Positions 1 to 11,111 of a stretch of 64,000 nt of DNA are shown here, piece after piece; within the stretch, counting starts at the first letter, position 1; the number at the start of each line of letters is the position of its first letter. The translations under genes were made by a program, and so were the position numbers. The stretch is from Madurella fahalii. Lineage: Eukaryota; Ascomycota; Sordariomycetes; Sordariales. Under the pieces are notes generated by a model. The model ran no database searches. It worked only from the letters and a program-made list of their open reading frames with translations, and was not told the origin of the DNA. The stretch is from assembly GCA_029876055.1 (NCBI GenBank), contig CM056874.1, forward strand, positions 2,976,001 to 3,040,000. The letters run 5' to 3'.

Positions 1-951
1 GGCGGCGTGAGCCTGCGACCTGTTGGGCGCGATGAAGATCTGCCTGAGACACTCCATGGCCAACACGCCAGTGTCCTCCTCTGCCAGTTTGTCCATGTCC
101 ACAGCCGTGTCCGCAAGCGCGATGGGATTCATGTTGGACTCGGTGTCGGCCGTCTGGACCGTGGCGACACTGGTCCGTCTTCGCAGCAGGGCGCCGCCGA
201 GCTTCTCCTCCGTCTCGGCCCGCTGGTGCAGGACGTCCAAGAAATCTTCATTATCCGTCCACAGGTTCTCCAGTATCATGGGGACGGCTACATCGTACTG
301 CTGGTTCGTTGCCGAGGAGAGGGCCTCGGACGAGGCAATGCCCCTTATTGCCTTGAGGCCGGCGTTCCTCCATCGCAGGGCCAGCGGCTTGCTCGGCTCG
401 AGTTTCCCGGGAAAGGCACGGGTCGATGCGAGGGACGCATACTGCTGGACTATGGAGAGGTACTGGCGCATATAAGCCTGGTCGGCGAGGAGGGAGGTCG
501 GGTCGTGGTGCATGCAGAACGACTCAAAGGTCGGGATGGACGACTCGACCATGGTGATGTCGCTGGACTTGATGATCTGCTCGAGGATTTGGAGGATGCA
601 TGTCGCAAAGAGGGGGAGGTCTTTCGGCGTCTTCTCGATCAGGGCCGTAAGGATCTGTAGCGTGACCTGGACATTGCTGCCGACGGAATGGTCAGTCTGA
701 CGGATTGCGCATCTCTCAAGGAGACCCGGCGCTTACCCTATCCGCTGGCGATAGACGTCGCTGGCCGTCTTCTTCTCCAGGAAGCTGCCGACCTTCTGGA
801 TCTTGGAGCGCCGCGACTGGGCGTAGAAGAGCAGATAACTAAGCTCGCTCGAGTTTGGCTTGACGTCGACGGCGCCTTTTGTGGTGCGCGGGTAGCACTT
901 GAGCACGAGGACCTGGTGCTTTGGCCGGCACTTCTGCTGGAGTGCGTTCAT
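1..951 (-). CDS. efr3: EFR3, plasma-membrane scaffold of the PI4-kinase complex (5' part, runs off window)
   Basis: EFR3 anchors the Stt4/PI4KIII-alpha complex (with Ypp1/TTC7) to the plasma membrane and so supports PI4P synthesis. The protein starts MNALQQKCRPKHQVLVLKCY, which I recognise as the fungal EFR3 N-terminus; the Cys at position 8 lies where acylation would anchor it. Exon 1 is 951-737. A 60-nt intron at 736-677 (GTAAGC..CAG) splits a Gly codon, and exon 2 (676-1) continues as helical ARM/HEAT-like sequence with motifs such as ITMVESSIPTFESFCMHHD. The gene is cut by the left window edge, so roughly 296 residues are visible and most of the protein is missing. Family identification rests on remembered N-terminal conservation. 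Confidence 0.9.
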
Positions 952-2941
952 GGTGGGCGACTGGTGTTGGCGATGGCGACGGCGACGGCGAAAGCGACGG
1001 CGATGACGATGGGTTGCCTAATGCCGCAGACGGATCGGATTTCGGGCGGATTCGATGGGCTCGCACCGCACGACCACGAGGGCTCCCAATTATCGCCAGG
1101 GCTGTCGCTCCAACAGGCAACGCAAGTCGTCAACGACCCCTTTGTGCGAGACGGGTCTGGGGCCAACGAAAAATATCATGGGCGAAATTGCAGTGTGAGA
1201 TCTTTGTGGCGTTGGCGTCGGGGGGGCTGACAAGGGGAGGGGCGCGTAATCAACGTGGTCGCATGCAACTTGGCCTGAGGCTTTGTACCCGCACCCTGAA
1301 ATTGGCTGATGGGGTACCTCGGAGGGACCGAAACAACGGCGACAGCCCTGCGCTGCTCTCAGACCGGTCGCGAAGCTAAATCAGACGCTAAGCAGAGAAG
1401 GGGCCTGGAATCTCGACATGTAGTGTATTGCTAAAACCGCTTGGGTGTGGTCTGCGGGAGAGAGTGGTGTTGGATGAGACTCCCATCAGGTGGTGATGGA
1501 GTTGGTGATCAGCTGAGATGACGATGATGATGATGATGTGTCCATTTTGGGTAACTTTGGACGCAGCGTAATAACGAGATGTTGGGACTCGACACTTCTT
1601 AAAACTAGAGTTGCACGGCCGGACCGCGCTCGTGCCTACGTGAGCGTCTGCTACCAACCGCTTGCGGCGTTGTCCGTCCGGATCCAGTTTCGCATTCCTC
1701 TGTCCTTCTCTATCGCTCTCTCTTCGCAATGCGGGCACAATGTCAGGGTTCCGATCGTCATCTTGTCCCCGTCGACACCTGCACTACCGCGTGCGTCCAG
1801 CCAGATGCACAACACGCAGCCCTAGTTGCAGAGTCCGGCGCGCTGGGATCGTCCCGCCAGAAAGTGGCATTTGAGCCTGTGCGGTAGTGGACAAGGTTGC
1901 GGTGGGTCGGTGGATCATGAACTTGTCGATGACGGGAAACAACCTCGAACAGCCAATCAGAACTAGCGGAACCCCTGCCAATCCCCAACTGATTGACTTA
2001 CCAAAGCTCCCGTCCTCGAGAACTTCGACCTGTTTCGAAACATTCGAGATGCATTGTCGGTGGTAACTCCGTACACGAACCCGCTCTCATATTCGTTCCA
2101 AAGTCACTGCCTTGGGTCCACTAGCAGCAGGATCAGACCAGACCGAAAAGTAGAAAATAAAAAAAGAGAGAAAAAAAAAATTCATCAGATGATGCAAATG
2201 GAACTTCGTGACTCGGCACGTTGCGTCCCGAACACCACGACATCGACCATCTTTGTGAGGTACACGTACACGTAACCTGCACTTTTCATTCCCAGTTCGG
2301 CATCCGTATTTTCGCGTTGCAGATACGGATGCTTCCGGCAACTTCGCCCGAGCGGTGACGACGCTTGTCCAAGACAGGGCAGATCTTGGCAACCGTCTCA
2401 GCCCTGGTGAGGCTTGTTTTTTTCTCCGGAATGTGTGTACAGTACCTACTGCAGCGCTCGTGCGGCCCCAGAATCCCGCCGTATTACAGCGCGCCGCAAC
2501 GGCATCCCAGCCCCGCGGCTCTGCCCTACGGCCCCGCAAAGCAAATTCCGTCCAACGGGATGCGTTTGCGACGAATACGACGGCTTCCTAAAGCGGAAAG
2601 TTAGGGGAATCCCGCTAAACACAGGCCTCCGTGATCGAGAGCGAGCGTGGAAGCCTCGTCATCCGTCCTGCCTCTTAGTAGCATCTGCGGAAATGACGCT
2701 GACAAGATGGCGAGGCTACGATAACTTTCCGTGTCGATGAACTTCCCAGGTAGGTTAAATAGGCCCACGTAGAGCACCTGTGTCGTGTGCCCTTGATGTT
2801 ATTCCCATCAACGCGTGTCTCGTCTTGGTCTCTCCGAGCTTCGTCGTCTGTCTGTCTGTCTGTCTGTCTGTATATCTGTCCTACTCACCCTGACTCCTCC
2901 TCCCTTCGTCCCGTCCGCTGTCCCAGACTCTTTCTCTCACA
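952..2941. other. Divergent intergenic region between efr3 and the oxidoreductase gene
   Basis: About 2 kb of non-coding DNA serves both divergent promoters. It holds a GGCGAC-type purine-rich simple repeat near 970-1012 just upstream of efr3, a short ATGATG run near 1523-1537, an A-rich stretch near 2155-2180 and a tetranucleotide microsatellite at 2846-2870. Short open frames occur on both strands, but none shows a recognisable motif or splice structure. Confidence 0.6.
2846..2870 (+). repeat. (GTCT)6 microsatellite in leader
   Basis: Six perfect GTCT units plus one base lie about 71 bp upstream of the oxidoreductase ATG, in the probable 5' UTR. The same tetranucleotide occurs just upstream of the NUO-9.5 gene at 23267-23285. 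Confidence 0.85.
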
Positions 2942-5154
2942 ATGCCGTCCCTACGGAACATCTTCCTCTGCGCTCTTCAGCTCGTCCCGTCGGCGCTGTC
3001 CGCTTCTGCTCAGCCCAGATCCGACGCTTCGTCCTCTTCTTCCCCGCGTAAACCCCGACACGACTCTTGCAAAGCCATCCCTGGAACACCGGGCTGGCCA
3101 TCACCCCAGTCCTGGGCCCATCTCAATGAGTCGGTTGCCGGAAGACTGCTGCAACCGCCTCCTCCAGGAGCTGTCTGCCATCCCGGACAGCGAACCTACG
3201 ACGCCGAGCGGTGCCCAGCCGTCCGCGCCGCATGGTCAACCCACGAGTTCCACGCCGACAACCCCATCTCAACACTTTGGAATCACTGGAACAACGACAC
3301 CTGCCTTCCTGACGATGGTTATCCATGCAGCAGTCAAGGATATCCTGTCTTCGTCATAAACGCGACGACAGCCGAGCACGTCAAGAAGGGTGTGCGGTTC
3401 GGTGAGCTGGGACCTCCCCCCCTCCCCCCTCGACTCCTGCACCATCACTAGCTAACTCGTCCGTAGCAAGGAACCACAACATCAGGCTGGTCATCAAGAG
3501 CACAGGCCATGACTACATTGGTCGTTCTAACGCCCCAAATTCGCTTTCCATCTGGGTCCACCACATGAAAGGCCTCAAGACTCACACTTCGTTCCGCCCG
3601 GACCGCTGCAGAGTCACCATTGACGGCACTGCCGTAACCGTCGGTGCCGGCATGCAAATGATCGACATATACCGCGAGCTCGATGCCCTCAACCAGACCA
3701 TCGTAGGGGGCGGCGGGAAAACCGTGTCCGTCGGAGGCTATGTAACCGGAGGTGGCCACGGTCTGCTAGGCCCTCACCATGGTCTCGCTGCCGACCAAGT
3801 TCTGCAGATGGAGGTAGTGACTCCCAAGGGCGAGATCGTGACGGCCAACGAGTGCCAGAATCAAGACCTGTTTTGGGCAATGCGCGGTGTAAGTGTGTAT
3901 GTTCTGACCCCAAGACCATGCATGTTGCTCATACGTCTCCCAATTCGACTAGGGCGGCGGCTCAACCTTTGGCGTCATGACTTCGGTCACAATGAGGACC
4001 TTTCCCACTCCCAAGCTCGCCGCCATGCAGATGGGCATCATCACGGCAAACAACAACACCAGCTCTCGCACCATCTTCGACATGGTCGCCTACGTCCTGA
4101 GCCAATTCCCCTCCCTCGGCGACAGTGGCGTGAGTGGCTACGCCTTATACTCGGCCGCCGCTACGAATCCGTTCATCCCCATGGCAAGGGGCTTCATCAT
4201 GGGGGCTGTTCTTCCCGATAGCTCCACCGACGAGATGCTTCGGTTGTGGCAGCCCGTGCTGGCTCATGTCAATACCACCTGGCCCGGTTTTCAGCAATTC
4301 GTCCAAACATCGACGTACTCTTCCTTTTACGCCTGGTTCGAGAATAACTACGACCAGAGCGAGGCTGGGAACAGCGGCTATGCTGCGTCCAGGTTACTCG
4401 ACGCCAACCACCTAACCCGTGACCTGAATAAGAGCGCCGAGGCTTTCGAGCGCTTCTCCGGCGGCATTGGCGCGTCGGCTTTCTTGGTTTCTGGGAAGGG
4501 CGTACACAATGCCCAGCCGAGGGGCGGTGGGAACGCGGTTGTGCCCGCATGGCGAAAGGCTTATGTCTTTGCGGGTAAGTGGCCGGCCATTTCGCCAGAC
4601 ACTGAACACTAATTCTCACCGCGCACAAGTCGGCGGGGCAAGCTTCGAGCCCTTGAACTCAACCTCGGAGGCCGCCGCCCGGAGAGAAGTAACGGAGAAG
4701 GTCGGTGCGCTGAGGGAGCTAGCCCCTGATTCCGGGACATACATGAACGAGGTGCGCCGGTCCTCCCAGGATCCCCCCACACTCACGCACTTGCTAACAG
4801 CAACAGGCGAATCCCTTTGAGCCCGACTGGCAGCGCGAATTCTGGGGAGACAACTACGACCGACTGTACGTGCTTCTCCCCCTACACCCTAACCCCACCC
4901 GTGACGCTTTACCCCTGAATCCCCCTGTACACGTCCTCCACCCTCATTCCCAAACCGATTTCCTCGCGGCAGGGCTCACAAATATACAAACAAAATGCCC
5001 CATCGAAACATCCCACACTAACAACACACTTGTCAAAACCAGCGTCCGCATCAAACGCGCTGTCGACCCGGATGACGTTTTCTGGTGCACCCCGTGCGTG
5101 GGCAACGACCGCTGGCATGAGGTCGGAGATCGCCTGTGCCGCGCCACGCACTAA
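2942..5154 (+). CDS. Secreted FAD-linked oxidoreductase (berberine-bridge-enzyme-like)
   Basis: My model has six exons: 2942-3401, 3467-3888, 3953-4574, 4630-4751, 4807-4865 and 5043-5154, giving 598 aa in one frame. All introns are GT..AG; the last acceptor at 5042 is chosen to give the family ending IKRAVDPDDVFWC. A signal peptide (MPSLRNIFLCALQLVPSALS) indicates secretion. The FAD_binding_4 domain spans roughly 125-300. His168 in STGHDYIGRS is the expected flavin-linking residue, and GGGGSTFGV is the nucleotide-binding loop. The usual second flavin-linking Cys region reads GKTVSVGGYVTGGGHG with no Cys, suggesting single covalent attachment. The C-terminal BBE segment (FWGDNYDRL) is present. 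Substrate is unknown; such enzymes oxidise alcohols, sugars or secondary metabolites. No neighbouring biosynthetic genes are visible. Confidence 0.88.
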
Positions 5155-5702
5155 ACCAAGCTCCCCCCTACCTTGACTGGGGTTCCTTGAACTGAATTCA
5201 CCACTCGGAATACGGCTTACAATCGCTTGGATACTGACATGCACGGTGGGCAACGAACAGGCTGTTTTGGACATGGGAAAATGAGCAAGAGAAGGGGAGG
5301 TGAAACCCGCAGGCTTATATGTGCGTATTTCTCGGTAACGATAGGGCAAAAAGGGGGACTAGCACCACTGATGTACATCAACTCTCTATTCACATAATCT
5401 GAGGCCTTTTACTTCAAGATTGCCACGTGAAGGATAACAGCATGGGCGCAGTAACAATTTTGTTCCCCTTGCAGACACGTCGCCTGCGTTCAACCCAACA
5501 CTACTACTAGTAGTAGTAGTACCCTAAAACACTGATACTGCTACAAAATAGCCGGCTGCCTTTCATACCAGCCGTTCTCCATATCATACCATGTACTACT
5601 CAATCCCATAGTCTCTATCCTTAGCCTGCATCTTGGATTCCCTTCCCATTCCAACGACCCACACCACGCTGCGCGTCTATCCATGCATCCCAGCCCGTTC
5701 TA
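5155..5702. other. Convergent intergenic region
   Basis: This short spacer lies between the 3' ends of the oxidoreductase gene and the large unknown gene. The only structure seen is a TAG/CTA trinucleotide dyad near 5500-5520 that could fold into a hairpin in RNA from either strand. Confidence 0.6.
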
Positions 5703-8700
5703 TCAGACAAACGCCCTCCCGTCATTAAAGTACTTCGAAACATCTCGGCAGTAATTCTGCTCGATCTCGTCCTCCTCCGGCTCCTCCTCGACCGGACCCC
5801 TCCGCAACACCTCAATGGTCCCAGCACCGAATCCTCTCCCCTTATCACTTTTCCCCCAAGAGCCAGAAGCGGCACCGGACCCAAACTGTCGCCTCAGCGC
5901 AGCCGACAACCCCGGACTCGACGCCACAGACGGCGAAACATTCCCCTTGCTCACCCTCAGCGGACTAGGCCGCAACACACTCCGATTCGGTAGCATGGGC
6001 GACAGACCATTCACCCCGGGCCCGGACCCGGGTATTTCATTCTCGACACCAGCATAATAATCCCTTTGCATCTTCGCGGCACCGTCCAACGACCCCCTCG
6101 CAGCGGGCCGCCGCACCACATTCCCCTGCACCGGGGTCAACGGCGCAGCTTCTGCGGCAGGGGTAGTAGTAGGCAAAGCCGATCCCCGCGTCGGCACTTC
6201 AAACAGATCCCTATCACCACCATCATCATCGTCGTCGTCATCAACACAGGTCTGCGTCGCCTCCCTGACATGTCCACGCCCAGGCCCACGTCGAGGCCCA
6301 GGTCGCCGTGCCCATCCACTCTTTCCCCCAAACGACCCCAAACTGCGCTGCATGCTCGGCAGGGCATACTCCACCACGCCATCCGCCAACATCTCCGCCA
6401 GAGACGACGGCGGTGCTGGAGAGGCTTCGAGCCCGCCAATATTGTCCGACAGCCAAGCCGGCCAGTCCAGCGAGCCCGCGGCGAGACCTCCGCGGCCGCA
6501 ACCGGGTAGACAGGCAGGGGAAGCGACATCAGCTGCGGCCCCGGCTCCCGCTGCGTCGTCATCCGAGTAGACGCTCTCGGAGTACTCCAGGTCATTTGCT
6601 GAGTCAAAGCCAGTGCTATGATTATCGTCTTCCGGAGGCGCGATCCGGTCTGCGTCGGGGGGGTGGATGAGTTGTGTGCCGGTGTCGGAGAGCTGGGACT
6701 CGGACGTCGAGCTGTGTCGCGCCCAGGCGTCTTGCTCTTCCTGCATTGATCTTCTGAGGGCGCGTCGATAGGGGCTTGCCGTCCGGAAGAGGTGCAGCGC
6801 GGGGCTGTTGCCGGCCTTCGGGTTCCAGGTTGACTGCGTGTTCTCTATGGATGGGGAGGTGGGATGGGGGATTGTAAGAGTGTCGGTGCTGCCTGCGGTG
6901 GATGAAGTCGGCAGTTCTTTGGGTAAGACTGCGGTGGTTGAGGTAGATGTCAACTCTCCTTGCTGTTCAATGTGTTCAAGCTGGCCGAGAGACTTGGTGG
7001 CCTTCCTTGGGGGTCGAGTGGGAGTGTCCAGCGCGTCGGAGAACGTGAAAGATTTTCTCGCAGGAGCGATATGTTTAATCGTATCTGGTGTTTGGTTTGA
7101 AGAATGGTCAAGTGACTCCATAATTGGCGCGGAACCATCAGTGTCCGACGTTCGAGACCGCCGCTCTGCAGTCTGTGAAGTCTGGTTGTCGATCTCCCGC
7201 ATCCGCTTCATCAGGGCAGAATAGACACGCTGACTGTCCACTATTTTGCCGGGACCTCCTGGACTCCTAGCTACGTTCTCAGGAAGCTGAAATAGCTCGG
7301 TATTGAAAGGTAGCCTTCGGATAGAAGGTGACGGGGCGTGAGCGCCATTCTCCTTGATAACGGAAAGGCGCTGTCTCTCCCATTCCCTCCATTGTTGCCG
7401 CTGCTCGCTTGTCAGCGTGTTGGGGCCCGAGTGAACCCAACTTGTCAACGACGCGTCGTCTGATACTTGGCGCTCTCGCTCGCTCTTCAGGCTCTCCAGA
7501 CTTGCTTTGCTTGAATGAATCAGACCTGGCGGTGGCTCCTGAAGTGAAGGTATTTTGGCGGAGACGCTGAGGATGGTTTCCGGGCCCTCATCGACTGCGG
7601 CTTCGAATTCAGCGTTCGTAGCCTGGGATGTACCGAATCCGTCGGTGACATGAGTTCTCCGAGCTTCTATATGTTGGCAGGGGATCGAAGGCGCCTGTTT
7701 CTCGGGTCTTGAAGGATTAAAGATATTCTTTAGCCTTAGCTTAAACGATTTCGACACATTTCGCGCTTTTGATCTCAAGCTTCCTGTTTCAGGAATGGTT
7801 TTCACAGTGATAGGACTCGATGATCCCAGGTCTTCCGTCGAACTGGTGCCGCGAAGAGACTTGCGCAGCCTCGGCTCTGCCTGGCCACTTCTCGATCCAA
7901 ATAATGCGGACGTCTTGTACGTCTTCTGCGGCGTTGGACGGCCCGCCTGAGGTAGCTCCTCTTCCGGTACGCCTGACAAACTGGAACTTCTCGCACTGTC
8001 ATCCTGGCTCGTGCTGTACCTGGCGTGTGAATTACGGCTATTCCAAAAACTCATCGACTTTGGTGCTCTTAGCGGCAGAGTAGTGTGTGATACTTTGCTC
8101 CCGCTGGGGTCGGAACGGAACAATCTGTGTGAACTTTGAGCCAACGGCGGCTTGAAGCTATGTCGATTCAGGAGTGACGTCGAACTCTCTTGGTACATCC
8201 TAATTCGCGGCCGATCCGAGGTAAATGCTGACTTTGACTGATGCAGACGGCGGTATGAAGATGGAGCGGATGCTATGTCGTCCTCGGGAGTGTAATATTC
8301 GTCTCCGGCAGCCAGGGCGTCGAGATAGGCGGCGGCAAACTCGGGCAACGGGACCGGGGGTGGTGGCCTGCGAGGATGCAGAGGTGGCTGGCCGTTCTGG
8401 TCCGTATCATCGAGTTCGGATATCTGGCCCTGTGAGCCGTTCATCCTACAATTACCTGCATCTACATCCGTCGAGTCGCGACAGGAGGATGCGCTCCGAC
8501 TCCGTGACCCTCTCAGCTCCACAGAACACGGTCCCATAAAGCGAACGCTCTGCTGTCGGTGGATGTCTTGGCCATCATGGTGTTCAGGACAAGGGGAGCT
8601 CGGGTCATGATGGTGGCCAGTCCAACCAGCCTGTTGTCGTAGGGGCGATGACTCACGAGTCGGAAAGAACAGTGACATGTCTGCCCTTGTCCGACTCAAG

Positions 8701-8849
8701 GCTTCTTTGTACGCCTTGCAGGCGGCAATATAGGCGTCTCGCTGTGCTACCGTCGGATCGAGATGTTCGAGGTGGACGCCGTGCATTGATGAGGTGGACT
8801 TCCTGCGTTCGATACCCGACTTGGACAGGCGGCTGCGTCGCCGCAACAT
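5703..8849 (-). CDS. Large low-complexity protein of unknown function (1048 aa)
   Basis: A single uninterrupted 3147-nt frame begins MLRRRSRLSKSGIERRKSTS. I do not recognise a catalytic domain. The first 60 residues include a plausible helical segment (VAQRDAYIAACKAYKEALSR). The bulk is rich in Ser, Pro, Arg and charged residues and looks disordered, with short basic clusters, an Asp run (VDDDDDDDGGD) around residue 870 and a compact acidic C-terminus (EEDEIEQNYCRDVSKYFNDG) that may be a binding motif. Length, GC-rich third positions and absence of stops support a real gene. No intron is needed, though a small in-frame one cannot be excluded. A scaffold or signalling role would be speculation. 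Confidence 0.75.
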   Translation of the reverse strand: MLRRRSRLSKSGIERRKSTSSMHGVHLEHLDPTVAQRDAYIAACKAYKEALSRTRADMSLFFPTRESSPLRQQAGWTGHHHDPSSPCPEHHDGQDIHRQQSVRFMGPCSVELRGSRSRSASSCRDSTDVDAGNCRMNGSQGQISELDDTDQNGQPPLHPRRPPPPVPLPEFAAAYLDALAAGDEYYTPEDDIASAPSSYRRLHQSKSAFTSDRPRIRMYQESSTSLLNRHSFKPPLAQSSHRLFRSDPSGSKVSHTTLPLRAPKSMSFWNSRNSHARYSTSQDDSARSSSLSGVPEEELPQAGRPTPQKTYKTSALFGSRSGQAEPRLRKSLRGTSSTEDLGSSSPITVKTIPETGSLRSKARNVSKSFKLRLKNIFNPSRPEKQAPSIPCQHIEARRTHVTDGFGTSQATNAEFEAAVDEGPETILSVSAKIPSLQEPPPGLIHSSKASLESLKSERERQVSDDASLTSWVHSGPNTLTSEQRQQWREWERQRLSVIKENGAHAPSPSIRRLPFNTELFQLPENVARSPGGPGKIVDSQRVYSALMKRMREIDNQTSQTAERRSRTSDTDGSAPIMESLDHSSNQTPDTIKHIAPARKSFTFSDALDTPTRPPRKATKSLGQLEHIEQQGELTSTSTTAVLPKELPTSSTAGSTDTLTIPHPTSPSIENTQSTWNPKAGNSPALHLFRTASPYRRALRRSMQEEQDAWARHSSTSESQLSDTGTQLIHPPDADRIAPPEDDNHSTGFDSANDLEYSESVYSDDDAAGAGAAADVASPACLPGCGRGGLAAGSLDWPAWLSDNIGGLEASPAPPSSLAEMLADGVVEYALPSMQRSLGSFGGKSGWARRPGPRRGPGRGHVREATQTCVDDDDDDDGGDRDLFEVPTRGSALPTTTPAAEAAPLTPVQGNVVRRPAARGSLDGAAKMQRDYYAGVENEIPGSGPGVNGLSPMLPNRSVLRPSPLRVSKGNVSPSVASSPGLSAALRRQFGSGAASGSWGKSDKGRGFGAGTIEVLRRGPVEEEPEEDEIEQNYCRDVSKYFNDGRAFV

Positions 8850-9440
8850 CGGAGCGTCGCGGAGCGGTGGACTCGACCAAGATTAAGTTCACCGGCACAA
8901 CGGTTGGGTAAAATTCAAGTAAGAGGCTCTAATCGACAGTACAGCTGTGTTGCTAACCCTATGGCGAGCAAAATGAGAATACCACACTTGAGTAGTTGGT
9001 TGGTGAGGGCGACTGAGCAGGCAATGGAACGGCTGCAATGAGACGAAGACGCAAGCAACAGCGAGTCACTCTGGAAGACCGGGAAGGCAGACTCGCTACG
9101 CTCTCTCGAGATGGAGGCGGCAAGAGCGAAGCCTTGAACGAAGCTATGGCAACACCGACTGCAAGGGAACCGTCCATTTGGTAGGGTAAAACAACCTCTG
9201 ATTCGCAAAGACGAGTGAACGTGATTAACCCTTCAAATGCAGACCATCCCGACACTCGAATGTCTCTCCCATGTTGCGTGTACAGTACAAGTAACTCCGA
9301 CGGCCGCATGATGCCTATCTGTGCCTATACCAAAACCGAAACAAAAAAAAAAAAAAACAATGACCATCCCATACCTGCAGTGAACTCCAGACTGGCTGCT
9401 CACAGCGCCGATGTCCATGTTAGTCAATCATGGCAATGGT
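8850..9440. other. Spacer with poly-A tract
   Basis: This is the promoter of the unknown gene and the 3' flank of the subtilisin gene. A 14-15 nt A-tract lies near 9342-9356. No other gene or structured element was seen. Confidence 0.55.
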
Positions 9441-11111
9441 TTAGGCAGTGATCTCGTCGAGGAAGTCCTTGATCTCGTCATCAACCAGATCGTGGATCTT
9501 CTTGGCAAACTTCTCAGCCTTCTCGGCGAACGACGAGGCGCCCTCGACAACCTTGCCAGAGATGACCTCAAAGTCGTGCTCAATGAGCTTCTCGAGTTCC
9601 GACACCGACATGTCAATGTCGATCTTGTCAACCTTGGTCTTGCCGTCAGCCTTGTAGCCGCCGGCTTCGACGATAGCGGTGTAGTTGTTGCAACCGCCGC
9701 CGTTCCAGGCGAGCAGGTTGGGGGTGTTCTTGGGCATGTCGGTGAGAGTACCCTCGGTGGCGATCTTGAGTAGGTTGTCCTTCATCTTCTCGGGAGTGAT
9801 GGGGGCAACCGAGTACTCAGAGTCGCTCGCAGGCTGCAGAGACAGGTAGTAGGCCAGGAGACCAGCGATATGAGGCGAGGCCATCGACGTGCCCGAGATG
9901 GTGTTGGTGGCATACTTGCTGCCGATCCAGGTCGAGAGGATGCTCAGGCCGGGGGCGAAGATGTCGGTGCACTTGCCGTAGTTGGAGAAGTAGGCGCGGC
10001 TGTCATCAATGGCAGAAGCGCCGACAGTCACGGCCTTCTCGGCGGCGGCGGGCGAGTAGTTGCAAGCATCCGCATTGTCGTTGCCGGCGGCAACAGCGAA
10101 GTGGATACCCGCCTTGACGGCAGCGTTCACAGTGTCATCAAGCGCCTTGGTCTTGCCGCCGCCGAGAGACATGTTGGCCACAGAGCCCTTGAAGCCCTTG
10201 CGCTTGCCGGCCTTGGCAGCCTTGACCTGCTCGATGTGCTGCGTGGCGGCCCACTCGACGCCAGCCACGACATCGGCCATGGTGCCAGAGCCGTTGGAGC
10301 GGAGAACCTTGACAGCGTAGACATTGGCCTTCTTTGCAACACCGTACTTCTTGCCGGCAATGGTGCCAGAGCAGTGCGTTCCGTGGCCGTTACCGTCAAT
10401 GTCGGCATCACCAGAGGGAATCGTCTTGCCCCATTTGGCACGGCCCTCAAAGTCAACGTGATCAATGTTGGTACCGGTGTCAATGACGTAGGCATCGACA
10501 CCCTCACCGCCCTCGGCAGCGTAGAGGTACTTGTTGAAGGTCGAGAAGGTCAGAGTATCCCGGTGAGAGATACGGGCTAGACCCCAAGGAGCGGCTTTCT
10601 CGAGCTCGCCATCGCACTTGCTGTCCTCGACCACACGCATTGTGTGGACAATGCTGTCGCGCTCGATGTACTCGACCTGTTCACAGGTTGGTCAGCATCA
10701 GAAGACGGGAAAATTGCGTAAAGTGTTTAAGTAGCTTACATCCGGATGCCTCCGAACTTGCTCGATGACCTCCTCATCGAAATGGCCAGCATAGCCCATG
10801 AAGTCCTGGCCGATCTTGTACGTGTGCTTCAGACCGCGGAACACATCATCAACGAGCGGGATCTGCCCCCGCTTCTTGAGGTCGGCACGCTCCGCCTCGC
10901 GTGTCGTGTGGATCTCCTGGATCCAGCTCTGGTGCGCCGAGACCGAGTCGTCGGACACATGGTTCTTGAACTTGATGATGTACGAGTTCGGGATGGTCTC
11001 GGCGTTCGCAGAGGAAAGAATGGGCGCGGCATCGCCGTGGATCGTCTCGAATGAGACCTTTGGCGCCGCTGCAGCGCAGGCTGCGAGCGAGAGAGCGATG
11101 ACGCCTCTCAT
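9441..11111 (-). CDS. spm1: Vacuolar subtilisin-like serine protease (S8A, cerevisin/SPM1 type)
   Basis: There are two exons, 11111-10740 and 10676-9441, with a 63-nt GTAAGC..CAG intron; the product is 535 aa. A signal peptide (MRGVIALSLAACAAAAPKVS) is followed by an I9 propeptide (about 40-135: SYIIKFKNHVS to VEYIERD) and a proteinase-K-like S8 domain. The catalytic triad is visible as Asp190 (VIDTG), His222 (NGHGTHC) and Ser388 (SGTSMASPH), with the oxyanion Asn323 in AAGNDNADAC. A C-terminal extension of about 100 residues is rich in Lys/Asp/Glu helices, as in vacuolar protease B-type fungal enzymes (PRB1 in yeast, SPM1 in Magnaporthe). The expected roles are vacuolar protein turnover, autophagy and sporulation. 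All key residues are intact. Confidence 0.95.

Noticed and set aside
7..660. 217-codon open frame on the plus strand
   Set aside because: It is antisense to the clearly recognisable EFR3 exon 2 and has no family features.
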